A DNA stretch of 64,000 bases from Flavobacterium gelidilacus DSM 15343 (GTDB lineage Bacteria; Bacteroidota; Bacteroidia; Flavobacteriales; Flavobacteriaceae), in contig NZ_AUGN01000011.1 in NCBI RefSeq assembly GCF_000422685.1, forward strand, positions 62,001-126,000, given 5' to 3'. Position numbers and translations under genes: made by a program. The notes beneath the pieces were generated by a model. The model did not search any database. It saw only the letters and a program-made list of their open reading frames with translations, and was not told the DNA's origin. The stretch's first letter is position 1. Each line of letters starts with the position of its first letter. This document shows, one piece after another, positions 1-9,500 of this stretch.

Positions 1-39
1 TTTGAAGAAATTGCTAAAAAAATTGCTTCAAACTTATAA
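1..39 (+). CDS. C-terminal end of an unidentified protein (partial)
   Basis: An open frame enters from the left edge and ends FEEIAKKIASNL followed by a TAA stop. A clear hairpin terminator follows within two bases, which supports it as the true 3' end of a gene. Twelve residues are too few to name the product. Confidence 0.6.
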   Translation, partial: FEEIAKKIASNL

Positions 40-40
40 T

Positions 41-65
41 AAAAAACACCTTTTTGGTGTTTTTT
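41..65 (+). terminator. Rho-independent terminator after the partial gene
   Basis: AAAAAACACC (41-50), a five-T loop, then GGTGTTTTTT (56-65) form a 10-bp stem ending in a T run. It separates the left-edge gene from the gene starting at 82. The A and T runs make it potentially bidirectional. Confidence 0.8.
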
Positions 66-81
66 TGTTTTACTTACTATC

Positions 82-1230
82 ATGAAATATTTAATTTATT
101 TTTTATTTTTTCAAACAGTTGCTTATACTCAAGTTAAAAGCTTTTATTCAGATGTGGAAAAAACAATACAATCTATTCCTTCAAGTCAAAAAAAAGCTAC
201 AGCAGAAATTGCAGCTTTTATCCAAGAAAAATTTACTTCTGAAGATTTACAAATTAAAGCAGCATACTATTATGTGATTTCAAATGTTGCTTATGATATT
301 TCTCATGAGTTTACAGTGAATTTAGTAATTTCAGATGATGAAATGGTTTCAAAAACTATAACTTCTAAAAAAGGAGTTTGTATTCATTACGCTAAATTTT
401 TTAAGGATATTGCGTCAAATTTAGGTTATAATTGCCAAATAATTTCAGGATATACTAAACAAAATAGCATTATTGCAGATCAATCACATGCTTGGGCAGC
501 TATTCAAATGAATGATCAAAATTGGTATGCTTTTGATCCAACTTGGGATTCTGGATTCATTCAAAACAAGAAATTTGTTCGCAGATTAAATTCAAAATAT
601 TATAAAACTAAACCGCTCGAAATGCTACAAACACATATGCCTTTTGATTATATGTGGCAATTTTTAAATTATCCTATAACTGAACAAGATTTTTTAGCTA
701 ACAAAGTAGTTCAAGATAAAAATCAAGAATTATTTGATTATAAAGCAACCATCAAAACGTATTTAACGCTGACCGAAAACGAACAACTAAGTGATTTAAA
801 AACACGAATGATTCAGACTGGTTACAAAAATAATTTAGCTAAAGAAAGATTTGAAATCTTAAAAAAGCAACTCGAAACTTTTTCTTTAAATAAAAATGTA
901 AAAGAGCTTAATGCTATTTCAAACAAATACAACGAAGGCATAAGTTTACTAAATGAATTTATTTACTACAGAAACGCACAATTTAAACCAGCAAAAGAAG
1001 ATCAAGAAATTTTAGAAATGATTATAAAACCAATAAGTATTTTTGAAGATTGCAGCGATAAAATATATAAATTAGGTTTTGTAGGGCAAGATAATTTATA
1101 CGATTTAAATAAATTTAAAAGAAGCATAATTGATATAATGGAAGAAGCTAAAAAACACAAAGTTTTTGTAGATGATTATTTGACTAAAAGTGAAAGAGAA
1201 CGAAAAAAAATGTTCTTACTTAAGAAATAG
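82..1230 (+). CDS. Secreted transglutaminase-like domain protein
   Basis: The 382-residue product starts with a signal peptide (about residues 1-17, hydrophobic run then YTQ), so it is probably periplasmic or secreted. The transglutaminase/protease-like triad is visible: Cys100 in KKGVCIHYAKFF, His136 in DQSHAWAA and Asp152 in YAFDPTWDSG. This is the layout of Transglut_core proteins, many of which in bacteria act as cysteine proteases or amidases rather than crosslinkers. The region after about residue 215 is charged and helical with no domain I recognise. It is a single gene that converges on the histidine kinase, overlapping its 3' end by 11 bases. The substrate is unknown. Confidence 0.8.
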   Translation: MKYLIYFLFFQTVAYTQVKSFYSDVEKTIQSIPSSQKKATAEIAAFIQEKFTSEDLQIKAAYYYVISNVAYDISHEFTVNLVISDDEMVSKTITSKKGVCIHYAKFFKDIASNLGYNCQIISGYTKQNSIIADQSHAWAAIQMNDQNWYAFDPTWDSGFIQNKKFVRRLNSKYYKTKPLEMLQTHMPFDYMWQFLNYPITEQDFLANKVVQDKNQELFDYKATIKTYLTLTENEQLSDLKTRMIQTGYKNNLAKERFEILKKQLETFSLNKNVKELNAISNKYNEGISLLNEFIYYRNAQFKPAKEDQEILEMIIKPISIFEDCSDKIYKLGFVGQDNLYDLNKFKRSIIDIMEEAKKHKVFVDDYLTKSERERKKMFLLKK

Positions 1231-2374
1231 GTTTCCCTTTCTTATAACTAATTTGCATAGTAGTTCCTTTGCCAATTTCAGAATGAGCCACTTTTATTTT
1301 TCCTTTGTGATATTCCTGAACAATTCTTTTAGTTAAAGACAAGCCTAAACCCCAACCACGTCTTTTAGTCGTAAAACCAGGTTCAAAAACTTTAGAAAAA
1401 TCGGATTTCGGAATTCCTTTTCCAGAATCTGTGACTTTTATTTTTATATAATCTTCCTTCTCTTCTATTGTTAAAGTAAGACGGCCTTTTCCTTTCATTG
1501 CATCAATCGCATTTTTGACTAAATTTTCAATGGTCCAACTATGCAAAGCTGGATTTATAGGAATATTTATGGCTTTATCTGGAGCAATAAATGTAAAGTT
1601 AATTTGTTTTGAACTTCTGTCTTTTAAATAATCAAATGAAGTTTTTGTTTCTTCAACAATGTCCTTGTTTTCTAAAATAGGTTCTGAGCCAACTTTTGAA
1701 AATCTATCAGTAATTGTTTGTAACCTATTGATGTCTTTCTCAATTTCTTCAAGTGTAGATTCTTCAACATTTTCTAATTTCAATATTTCGAGCCAACCTA
1801 TTAACGAAGATAAAGGTGTTCCTATCTGATGAGCTGTTTCTTTTGCCATTCCTGCCCATAATTTGTTTTGGGTTGACATTTTTGTAGCTCTGTAAAAATT
1901 GTACACTACGGCGCCAAAAAGGATAATGATTAATAAAAGAGCAATTGGATAATATTTAAGCTGATTTATTAAAGTTGAATTGCCATAATATAAATATTGG
2001 GTTTTAGTTTCAGAAATTTTGGTTATAATAGGTTTGTTTTGAAGTTTAATAGATTCGATATAATCTTTCAATTCTAAAGGATCATTAATTATCTTGTCAT
2101 CTATATTTGCAGTTAAACTTATAGAATCATTAATCGTAACAATTATAGGGATTCTTGGATTCTGAATAATTTCAAAGGGCAATTCTAAATCTGCATTTAA
2201 ATCATCAGAGTTAATTTTTTTTTGTGCTAAAGCCCATAATTCCATTTTATTTCTTTCTTCATTTTTAAAAATCTGAAAAAAGTTATAAGTGTTCCATAAA
2301 ATTAATAGAACAATTAAAAAGGAAGATATAATAATAAACCAGCGTGTTGAGTTGCTTCTTTCGGTAAACTGCAT
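1220..2374 (-). CDS. Membrane sensor histidine kinase
   Basis: The 384-residue protein has transmembrane segments near residues 11-30 and 143-160 flanking a periplasmic sensor region of about 110 residues. The kinase core follows. The H box is AKETAHQIGTPLSSLIGW, with the phospho-accepting histidine at about 182. The N box is NLVKNAIDAMKGKG, the G1 box DSGKGIPK, and the F/G2 region FEPGFTTKRRGWGLGLSL. All ATP-binding motifs are intact, so it should autophosphorylate. No response regulator is adjacent, so this is an orphan kinase whose partner lies elsewhere. No PAS or HAMP domain is evident. The AHQIGTPLSS form of the H box is common in Bacteroidota kinases. Confidence 0.88.
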   Translation of the reverse strand: MQFTERSNSTRWFIIISSFLIVLLILWNTYNFFQIFKNEERNKMELWALAQKKINSDDLNADLELPFEIIQNPRIPIIVTINDSISLTANIDDKIINDPLELKDYIESIKLQNKPIITKISETKTQYLYYGNSTLINQLKYYPIALLLIIILFGAVVYNFYRATKMSTQNKLWAGMAKETAHQIGTPLSSLIGWLEILKLENVEESTLEEIEKDINRLQTITDRFSKVGSEPILENKDIVEETKTSFDYLKDRSSKQINFTFIAPDKAINIPINPALHSWTIENLVKNAIDAMKGKGRLTLTIEEKEDYIKIKVTDSGKGIPKSDFSKVFEPGFTTKRRGWGLGLSLTKRIVQEYHKGKIKVAHSEIGKGTTMQISYKKGKPIS

Positions 2375-2450
2375 GCAATTTTTTGTTAAATGTACTAAAA
2401 TTATAGTAAAGATTTAAGACCTTATTTAAACGATTTTAATCTTAAAAAAT

Positions 2451-2458
2451 TATATTTG
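2451..2458 (+). promoter_or_regulatory. -7 box (TATATTTG) of the flavin reductase-like gene
   Basis: TATATTTG matches the Bacteroidota -7 consensus TAnnTTTG and lies 13 bases before the ATG at 2472, which implies a very short leader. The -33 element is poor: TTTA at 2425-2428, 22 bases upstream. Confidence 0.45.
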
Positions 2459-2471
2459 TAAAAATGTTTTT

Positions 2472-3347
2472 ATGATAAGTATTGATCCAAAAGAAGTTTC
2501 ACCTGTAAAATTACAAGGTTATTTACAAAGTGCTATTGCACCAAGACCTATAGCGTTTGCAAGTACAGTTGATGCCAATGGAAATCCCAATTTATCTCCT
2601 TTTAGCTTTTTTAATGTTTTTAGTTCTAACCCACCAATTTTGGTTTTTTCTCCAGCGAGAAGAGTAAGGAATAACACTATAAAACATACATTAATAAATT
2701 GTGAGGCAACAAAAGAAGTTGTGATTAATATTGTTGATTATTCTATGGTGCAACAAATGTCTTTGTCAAGTACAGAATATGCTGATGGTGTAAATGAATT
2801 TGACAAATCAGGCTTTACGATGTTAAAATCGGATGTTGTAAAACCTTTTAGAGTTGCCGAAAGTCCAGTGCAATTTGAATGTAAAGTAAATGATATTATT
2901 GCTTTAGGAACAGAAGGTGGTGCAGGAAATTTAATAATTTGTGAAGTATTAAAAATTCACGTAAGTGAAGCTATTTTAGATGAAAATGGTTTAATTGATC
3001 AAAAGAAAATTGATTTAGTTTCGCGTTTAGGTGGCAATTGGTACAGCAGAGCAATTGATGGTTTGTTTGAAGTTGAGAAACCTATAAGTACATTGGGAAT
3101 AGGAGTTGACAATATTCCTCAATTCGTAAAAGAAAGTACTTATTTTGATGGAAACGATTTAGGTAAATTAGGAAACATAGAAGCTATTCCAAATGAAGAA
3201 GAAATTACTATCTTTGTAAAACAAAATTTTACGGTTAAAGGAGTTTTAAGTTCGGATGATGAAGGCAAGAAACACCAAATGGCAAAAGAATATTTAGATA
3301 ATAACGATGCTTTGAGTGCTTGGAAAGTACTTTTGGCCAAACAATAA
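2472..3347 (+). CDS. Flavin reductase-like, FMN-binding split-barrel protein
   Basis: The 291-residue protein opens with the flavin reductase-like signature: PRPIAFASTVDANGNPN, then LSPFSFFNVFSSNPP and FSPARR. This is the FMN-binding split barrel of the flavoredoxin/DIM6 group, in which FMN sits against the PRPIA strand. It should be a cytosolic flavoprotein reducing or carrying reduced flavin. The partner and substrate cannot be read from sequence. A C-terminal extension of about 90 residues follows the barrel. The gene is 11 bases upstream of the DUF3127 gene and probably co-transcribed with it. Confidence 0.82.
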   Translation: MISIDPKEVSPVKLQGYLQSAIAPRPIAFASTVDANGNPNLSPFSFFNVFSSNPPILVFSPARRVRNNTIKHTLINCEATKEVVINIVDYSMVQQMSLSSTEYADGVNEFDKSGFTMLKSDVVKPFRVAESPVQFECKVNDIIALGTEGGAGNLIICEVLKIHVSEAILDENGLIDQKKIDLVSRLGGNWYSRAIDGLFEVEKPISTLGIGVDNIPQFVKESTYFDGNDLGKLGNIEAIPNEEEITIFVKQNFTVKGVLSSDDEGKKHQMAKEYLDNNDALSAWKVLLAKQ

Positions 3348-3358
3348 AAATAAGTAAT

Positions 3359-3733
3359 ATGGAAATTTCAGGAAAAGTAAAAGTAATTAGTGCAGAACAA
3401 CAAATTAGTCCAACTTTTAAAAAAAGAGAATTAGTTGTAACAACAGATGAGCAATATCCTCAAAGTATTATGATTGAATTTATTCAAGATAAAACGGATT
3501 TATTAAATACAATTTCAGTTGGTGAAGATGTAAAAGTTTCTATTAATTTAGGAGGAAGAGAATGGGTTAATCCTCAAGGTGAAACAAAATATTTTAATTC
3601 GATTAAAGGTTGGAGAGTTGAAAAAATGCAAGCTGCAGCACCTCAATCTGCTACGCCTCCAATGCCTGCTGCTGATGCTTTTGAACCAGCTTCAAACTTT
3701 AATGAAGAAGAACATGACGATCTTCCTTTTTAA
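3359..3733 (+). CDS. DUF3127 family protein (OB-fold-like)
   Basis: I start this gene at the ATG at 3359 (124 residues). The frame is open from 3320, but that part overlaps the end of the previous gene and adds no family-like sequence. The core, beginning MEISGKVKV and running through GGREWVNPQGETKYFNS, is typical of DUF3127, a small Bacteroidota family that resembles single-strand DNA-binding OB folds. Residues after about 95 are an Ala/Pro-rich linker ending in an acidic EEEHDDLPF tip. That tail resembles the acidic C-terminal tip (DDIPF) of SSB proteins, which recruits partners. A nucleic-acid role is therefore plausible but unproven. Confidence 0.82.
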   Translation: MEISGKVKVISAEQQISPTFKKRELVVTTDEQYPQSIMIEFIQDKTDLLNTISVGEDVKVSINLGGREWVNPQGETKYFNSIKGWRVEKMQAAAPQSATPPMPAADAFEPASNFNEEEHDDLPF

Positions 3734-3764
3734 TTAGAAAATAAAAAGTAAAAGTCAAAAAAAT

Positions 3765-3830
3765 AAATTCCAAATTCCAACTGCAATTATTCACAAACCG
3801 TGAATTTTGTAATATTGGAATTTGGAATTT
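3765..3830 (+). repeat. Intergenic inverted repeat with perfect 16-bp arms
   Basis: AAATTCCAAATTCCAA (3765-3780) is the exact reverse complement of TTGGAATTTGGAATTT (3815-3830). The 34-base loop holds a second stem, ATTCAC / GTGAAT (about 3790-3806). A partial extra copy of the right arm (AATATTGGAATTT) follows just before aat. A related element lies at 11326-11391 between rpsB and tsf. It may act as a terminator or as an RNA-processing or REP-like repeat. Confidence 0.75.
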
Positions 3831-3851
3831 TTAATATTGGAATTTCCTATA

Positions 3852-4499
3852 ATGTACTACGTAACAAAAAAACTTTACTTTCCACCTGTTGACGAAGCTT
3901 CATATGAAGGTATTTTAGCTGTTGGTGGAGATTTATCAACCGAAAGATTGCTTCTGGCTTATAGAAGTGGTGTTTTTCCTTGGTTTGAAGCGGATGAACC
4001 TATTCTTTGGTGGTCACCTTCTGAACGAATGGTTGTAAATCCTCAAGATTATAAAGTCAAGAAGAGTTTAAGAAATATTATTAATCGCGGTATTTTTAAA
4101 ATTACCTTTAATCAGAATTTTGAAGAAGTAATTACCAATTGCCAACAAATAAAAAGAGTAGGGCAAAACGGCACTTGGATTACCCAAGACATGATAAATG
4201 CTTACTGTGAATTGCATAAACAAGGTAAAGCCATGTCTGTTGAGGTTTGGGAAAACGAAGAATTAGTTGGTGGTTTATATGGTGTTGATTTAGGAACTAT
4301 TTTCTGTGGTGAAAGTATGTTTTCAAAAGTTCCAAATGCTTCAAAAGTTGCTTTTGTAAAACTGATTGAACATCTAAAAGTAAACAACTATCGTTTATTA
4401 GATTGTCAAGTGCATAATGATCATTTAGAAAAACTAGGTGCTTTTGAAATTTCTCGCGATAGCTTTATGCTTATTTTGAATAGTGATTTAAGTAGATAG
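3852..4499 (+). CDS. aat: Leucyl/phenylalanyl-tRNA--protein transferase
   Basis: The enzyme adds Leu or Phe from charged tRNA to proteins with N-terminal Arg or Lys, marking them for ClpS/ClpAP degradation by the N-end rule. The frame opens at 3822, but the extra ten residues come from the intergenic repeat. Starting at 3852 gives MYYVTKKLYFPPVDEAS, the expected N-terminus, and 215 residues, normal for the family. Family blocks are clear: GILAVGGDLS, YRSGVFPWFE, WWSPSERMV, VGGLYGVDLG and FCGESMFS, then LLDCQVHNDHLEKLGA. It appears to be a single gene. Confidence 0.95.
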   Translation: MYYVTKKLYFPPVDEASYEGILAVGGDLSTERLLLAYRSGVFPWFEADEPILWWSPSERMVVNPQDYKVKKSLRNIINRGIFKITFNQNFEEVITNCQQIKRVGQNGTWITQDMINAYCELHKQGKAMSVEVWENEELVGGLYGVDLGTIFCGESMFSKVPNASKVAFVKLIEHLKVNNYRLLDCQVHNDHLEKLGAFEISRDSFMLILNSDLSR

Positions 4500-4524
4500 A
4501 ATAAGCTTTTCTTATTAAATTTTT
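4500..4524 (+). terminator. Weak hairpin after aat
   Basis: AATAAG (4500-4505) and CTTATT (4511-4516) make a 6-bp stem directly after the aat stop codon, followed by AAATTTTT. The stem is short and AT-rich, so termination here is only possible. Confidence 0.4.
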
Positions 4525-4562
4525 GAATTGACTTATTTATGTTTGAATGGGCGAATTATTTT

Positions 4563-4578
4563 TTGGCACAAAAGTTGT
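4563..4578 (+). promoter_or_regulatory. Sigma-54-like promoter
   Basis: TTGGCACAAAAGTTGT fits the -24/-12 pattern TTGGCAC-N5-TTGC except that the -12 GC is GT. The expected start near 4589 leaves a leader of about 28 bases before the ATG at 4618. That leader contains a small ACATT / AATGT hairpin. No TAnnTTTG box is seen here. Confidence 0.4.
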
Positions 4579-4617
4579 TTTTGCTACTAGATAATAACAT
4601 TAAAAAATGTAAATATC

Positions 4618-5049
4618 ATGGAAACAGAAGCTTTAAAAATCGGAAATCAAAACTTAGCCAAAATAGTAATGGCAAGTTGCTTGTTTATATTTTCTTTACA
4701 GACTCAAGCACAAAATATTTCAGTTGGTATAAATATTAACACAACTCCTAGAGAAACCGTTCGTTATGAAGAAGCACCTGCTCCTTCATATTACTATTAC
4801 CCAGAGATTGAAACTTATTTTGAGGTAAATTCCTCTGTTTATATTTATTTTTCTAATAATAATTGGGTAAGATCTAGAAATTTGCCAACTTATTATAGAG
4901 ATTATGATGTAAGACATGGACAGCGTGTGATAATTGATTATAGAGGCTCAGAGCCTTATAGTCATTATCACCAACATAAAGTTAAATATAAATGTAAACC
5001 TTATAAAAAAGGAAATAAATACAAAAAAAATAAAAAAAGGGAACATTAA
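4618..5049 (+). CDS. Small secreted protein, function unknown
   Basis: The 143-residue protein has an unusually long N-region (METEALKIGNQNLAK) before a hydrophobic segment and a likely signal-peptidase site after LQTQAQ (about residue 32). The mature part is tyrosine-rich (APAPSYYYYPEIETYFEV, then YYRDYDVRHG). It ends in a strongly basic, histidine-containing tail (about residues 118-143), which suggests binding to an anionic surface polymer or nucleic acid. I do not recognise the family. Upstream is a sigma-54-like site and the stop lies inside a terminator, so it is probably transcribed alone. Confidence 0.7.
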   Translation: METEALKIGNQNLAKIVMASCLFIFSLQTQAQNISVGININTTPRETVRYEEAPAPSYYYYPEIETYFEVNSSVYIYFSNNNWVRSRNLPTYYRDYDVRHGQRVIIDYRGSEPYSHYHQHKVKYKCKPYKKGNKYKKNKKREH

Positions 5050-5065
5050 TTTGCTCCCTTTTTTT
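5032..5065 (+). terminator. Terminator overlapping the stop codon
   Basis: AAAAAAAGGGA (5032-5042) pairs with TCCCTTTTTTT (5055-5065). The stop codon (5047-5049) lies in the loop, so the last codons of the upstream gene form part of the stem. Confidence 0.78.
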
Positions 5066-5159
5066 ATAGACTAATAGTTTATTGTTAAGGATGTTGTTTT
5101 AAAAATCATATAATAATCTTTTAGAAAAACTAATTGCTTTTAAATTTCTAGAGAGAGTT

Positions 5160-5882
5160 TTATGAAGATTTTGAAGTCATGATTTTTCTTTTAGTTAGGT
5201 TATAGTAAACTACAACATTATCTAGAAAAAGTGCAACCACTAATAATCCAACAGCAAAGAATAAAACTTTTAGTTGAAAAGGCACAAATAATAAACCTCC
5301 TAAAACTCCACCAAAAAAGAAAAATAGAATAATCGAAATTTTTAGGAGTATAATTCTAGTTAGTCGTTTCAATTCGATTTTCTTTTTAGTGAAAAACAAT
5401 TGAGATAAATTTATTCCTAAATCTGTAAAAAGGCCAGTAAGGTGTGTTGTTCTTATAACGGATTGTGATATGTTTGTTACTAAGGCATTTTGTAATCCCA
5501 TAGCAAAAAGTAAACCATAGGCAATATATATGGGATTTAAACCAGTTGAAAGTCCAATAATTGTTAATATTAAAATTTCAATAAACATTGGAAGTGCATG
5601 AGAGATTCTGGGCCTTTTTCGCGAAATTATTTCAACAAGTAAGTTGCAGATAAAAGCACCAAAAAGAAAGAATAAAACATATAAGATAATGTGTATAGCT
5701 TCTAAGTAATTTTTTAACGATACTTCTTCAGCCAAAAAGGCAAAATGGCCAGTCACATTTGTAGTTAATGTTGATACGGATAAAACGCCAACGATATTAA
5801 CGATTCCAGCTACAAATGAAAGTGTAGAGGCCAAACGGAAATTGTGCGAAAATGTTCTTTTTCTACCTTTATGACGAAACAT
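5160..5882 (-). CDS. YoaK/DUF1275 family membrane protein
   Basis: The 240-residue integral membrane protein shows the DUF1275 pattern. An N-terminal helix contains LSFVAGIVNIVGVLSVS, then comes TTNVTGHFAFLAEE, then the conserved FAMGLQNALVTNISQSV block. About six hydrophobic segments are visible, with charged loops between them. E. coli YoaK and relatives are inner-membrane proteins without an established substrate. The gene starts with ATG at 5882 and ends convergent with the small secreted protein. It lies 70 bases downstream of tag on the same strand. Confidence 0.85.
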   Translation of the reverse strand: MFRHKGRKRTFSHNFRLASTLSFVAGIVNIVGVLSVSTLTTNVTGHFAFLAEEVSLKNYLEAIHIILYVLFFLFGAFICNLLVEIISRKRPRISHALPMFIEILILTIIGLSTGLNPIYIAYGLLFAMGLQNALVTNISQSVIRTTHLTGLFTDLGINLSQLFFTKKKIELKRLTRIILLKISIILFFFFGGVLGGLLFVPFQLKVLFFAVGLLVVALFLDNVVVYYNLTKRKIMTSKSS

Positions 5883-5952
5883 AATATTGGAATTTAAAAC
5901 TAATTAAAAGTATTCATTTGTTAAAATGAATTATGAAAACCGTAAGTTAGTG

Positions 5953-6513
5953 TTAATTTCTAGTAAAACAATCTTCCACATGATCATTTACCATTCCGGT
6001 GGCTTGCATGTGTGCATACATAACGGTTGAACCTACAAATTTAAAACCACGTTTCTTTAAATCTTTACTAATAGCATCAGAAAGTGGAGTAGTTGCTGGA
6101 ACTTCTTGTGTCGTTTTTGGTTTGTTGTCAATAGGTTTTCCATCTACAAAACCCCAAATATATTTTGAAAAACTTTCAAATTCTTTTTGAATTTCCATAA
6201 AAGCAATTGCATTTGAAATGGTTGCTTTTACTTTTAATTTATTTCTGATAATTCCAGCATTTTGAAGTAATTCTTCAATCTTAGAATCATCGTATTCTGC
6301 TATTTTTTTATAATCGAAATTATCAAAAGCTTTCCTGAAATTTTCTCTTTTAGCTAAAATTGTATACCAACTTAAACCCGCTTGAAATGTTTCTAAAATC
6401 AGAAATTCAAATAAGTTATCATCGTCATAAACAGGTTTTCCCCATTCGTTATCGTGATAACCTCTATATAAATCATCTTTTTCGCACCAAGCGCAACGGT
6501 TTTTGTTTTCCAT
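5953..6513 (-). CDS. tag: DNA-3-methyladenine glycosylase I
   Basis: Tag excises 3-methyladenine from alkylated DNA to start base-excision repair. The 186-residue length is normal. The zinc-binding residues expected from E. coli Tag are present: Cys7 in RCAWC, His20 in YRGYHDNEWG, and the C-terminal pair in MVNDHVEDCF. The signature LILETFQAGLSWYTILAKRE forms part of the base-recognition pocket, and FVGSTVMYAHMQATGM precedes the C-terminal zinc ligands. It follows the TraB-family gene by 8 bases and is likely in the same transcript. Confidence 0.95.
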   Translation of the reverse strand: MENKNRCAWCEKDDLYRGYHDNEWGKPVYDDDNLFEFLILETFQAGLSWYTILAKRENFRKAFDNFDYKKIAEYDDSKIEELLQNAGIIRNKLKVKATISNAIAFMEIQKEFESFSKYIWGFVDGKPIDNKPKTTQEVPATTPLSDAISKDLKKRGFKFVGSTVMYAHMQATGMVNDHVEDCFTRN

Positions 6514-6521
6514 TTTCCAGT

Positions 6522-9500
6522 TTAATCTCCATAATATTCATCTTCATAGCCACCATACATATTGTTTGTGTCACTTAATTTTTGATAAGTTGCACGAGGA
6601 TGGTTTGTGTTAATGCTTTCGTCAATTACAGCTCTAATATAAGGCTCAATTTCTTTTTCTTCAATAAAAGTTTTAGAACGTAATTTTTTAAATGCCTGCG
6701 GATTTATTTTTCCGTCTTCCATTACAAAGGCAATCCCAGTAATTTTCTCAGCATTTTTATTGTATGAATCTTCATCAATATCTACAATCTTATAGAAGAA
6801 AAAATGAATTTCTTTTTTGTTTTGCTTAATGATCCTTTTTTCTAAAAATGTAACATCATCTTTTTCTTTTTTTAGATCATCAAAATAGGTCATAGCAGCA
6901 AGTACAATTGAATCTTCAGTATATTTATTTAACTCATCTATTTCTTTAGTATGATGTAATATTTGAAGTGCCACAAATTTAGTCTTTGGTTTTGCTAGCA
7001 ATTTCTCAATGGTTTTTTTATCAACTTGGTTGTTTTTGTCCAATTGAATCTTGGCTAAGCCTATAGTAACATTATCAACATCTAGTTTGTTAACTTTTGT
7101 ATATAATTCAGCAACAGCTTTTTCTTTCTTAAAGGGATAAAGAATATTTAAATAGCTTATCAATTCTTCCGTTGGAGCATAGCTTCCATCGTCATAGTAT
7201 CCATAATCGTTATCCTCTTTAATATTTTGTTTTTGTTTCCAACTTAAAACACGTTTGTATTCTAATTTGGCATTTGTCAATAGCATTTTCTTGTATGATT
7301 TTAATTTCTTTGGGTTGCCCAAATTAGATTCAATCAATTTATTTGTGAAATCAATTATTGGTGTATGATATTCATTTACACTATAAAACTGAAACACATC
7401 TGGAAATAATACTTCACTATGCTCAATGTCATATTCAAAACTATTAAACAAACTAGAAACTTCATATTCATTGTCAGAAAGCGGTAAGTCATATTCAAGT
7501 AATTTGGCTATGGTTTTGTAAGCATCTTTACTTTTTTGATTTGTTAATGCGTTTAAAATTGCAAACTGAATTGATGTAGTCACATCTTCTTTCTTATAAA
7601 TATTCTCTAAATATGGAATAATTGCTGGGTCTTTAATTCGACCAATTTTTTCATAAAGTGATACTAATGTTTCGTTTTCATCTTGTTTGAATTCAAAACC
7701 ATTTAAAAATTCTTTCACTTGTGGTAAATCTTCCTTTGAAATGTCTAAAAAGTAAACGGATTTTAAAGCTGAATATCTAATAGTGTCATTATCGCTATAA
7801 GCATCTTCTACAAAATATTTGAATTTATTTTCAAAAACTGAAGTTGATAAAATGGTGTCAAATGGTTTGAATGAATTAAACGTTTTTTCTACAAAAGCGT
7901 CATCATTTTTATAGTCTTTTTCGACTAGCGTTTTCATTAAATAGGACGCTCCATCTTTAAAAATAGCTTTGTATTTTATAGCTTGATTTGAATTAGGCTT
8001 AACAGCCAAAACATTCATTTCGTGAATAGTTTTGTCTGCGTTTGAAGTCAATTTTTCGTTGATTAATTCAATTTTGTTTTTGTCTTTTTTATTGAAACCA
8101 AGTTCTTCATCCCAACGTGAAATATTATAACTTAATTTTTTCTTTTTATCAGAGCTTACTTTTGCTAAATCAGCAGGAATTATATCGCCAGAAGCCATTT
8201 CTACTACACTTTCAACCGTTTCTACTCCAAGATCATCTAAGTCATCATAGTTGTTGCTTGCAAAATCAGATTTAATGTGTTCTCTAAATTCATTCCAAAC
8301 AGAATCTAAATTTTTCTCACTGTCATATTTGTGGTATTGATAAAAAGATAATTCAACATCTTTTCCTGTTGGTGAGATGAATGAAAAAGCTTTGGATTTT
8401 ATTTTAAATATGTTTTCCTTTTTTTGATAGCTGTCATAATCTCTATCAAATCTGAAGTCAAGATATTCGTTTTGTTTTTTTGGAATTTCAACTGAGAACA
8501 TTGCTGTACTATCTACATAAATTTTAGTTTCAACTTCTGCTTTTAGATTTTTTACCTCAAATGAATTAAAAAATGCATCAGTTTTACTTTTTGAAGCGCC
8601 AACTGTTCCCAAAAGATAATATTTGCTGCCATTAATAACTGACTTTAAATAAATATCTTTTTCACCAATTTTAGATTGCGAAACAAAATTCATTTTTTCT
8701 TTGTTGAAAAAAGTGTTTGTTGAATCTAAATCGTGTTGGTTATAAAATTCGTACTGAATTCTTTTTAATTCAAATTCTGTATCTTCTAAATTCTCATTAT
8801 CACCAAGTGTTTGTTCTTCTAAAAAATAATTTGCTTTTTCTGAATCGTCATAAGCTAATAATTTAATGTCAGCATATTGTTTGTCGAAATCTTTGTTTCC
8901 TTGCGTGATATAATAGGAAGGAACTTCTACCTCAAAACCACCTTTTTTAGGAGTAAATTTTTCTGTGCTATTTTGATTAGTTTTTATGGTTATATTATCA
9001 AAAACATACGATTCGTATTGGCGCACATAATCACCTTCGCCACCCATAATAACAGCAATTATTTCTAATGGAGTAATGTAATATCTATAACGTTGTGCGT
9101 TGTTTGTTTTGGTTTTGCTTTTTATGTCATAAACCATATAGTTTTTTTCCTGGTAGAATTTTTTATCTAAAATGTCTCCAGGAATATTTTCATAGAATAA
9201 ACTGTCTAAAGATTTATGATTGAATGTTGTATTGTCTTTTGATATAAAATCCTTTAAAAGACTCCTTTTTACGTTTATATAGCCTCCATTTGCTAAATCT
9301 GGAGATTCAAAATTTTCTGCATTTTCTAAAACCAATTTATAAAGAGGTAACGAAATCATTCCATCCGTTGAAGTTTTTGTTTCAAATTCAGGTTTGATAA
9401 AATATTCTTCAATTTGTTTTTTTGTTTTTCTGCCTTCATCTGTATAATCGCCAAAAACTGGTTTCACAGTGTAACCTTTTGCTCTTAATGCTTCAATAAC

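Noticed and set aside
3320..3358. N-terminal extension of the DUF3127 protein
   Set aside because: It overlaps the previous gene's end and does not resemble the family; the ATG at 3359 fits.
4539..4739. Open frame of 66 codons upstream of and overlapping the small secreted protein
   Set aside because: It spans the promoter region, has no signal or family likeness, and lies in another frame over a better supported gene.
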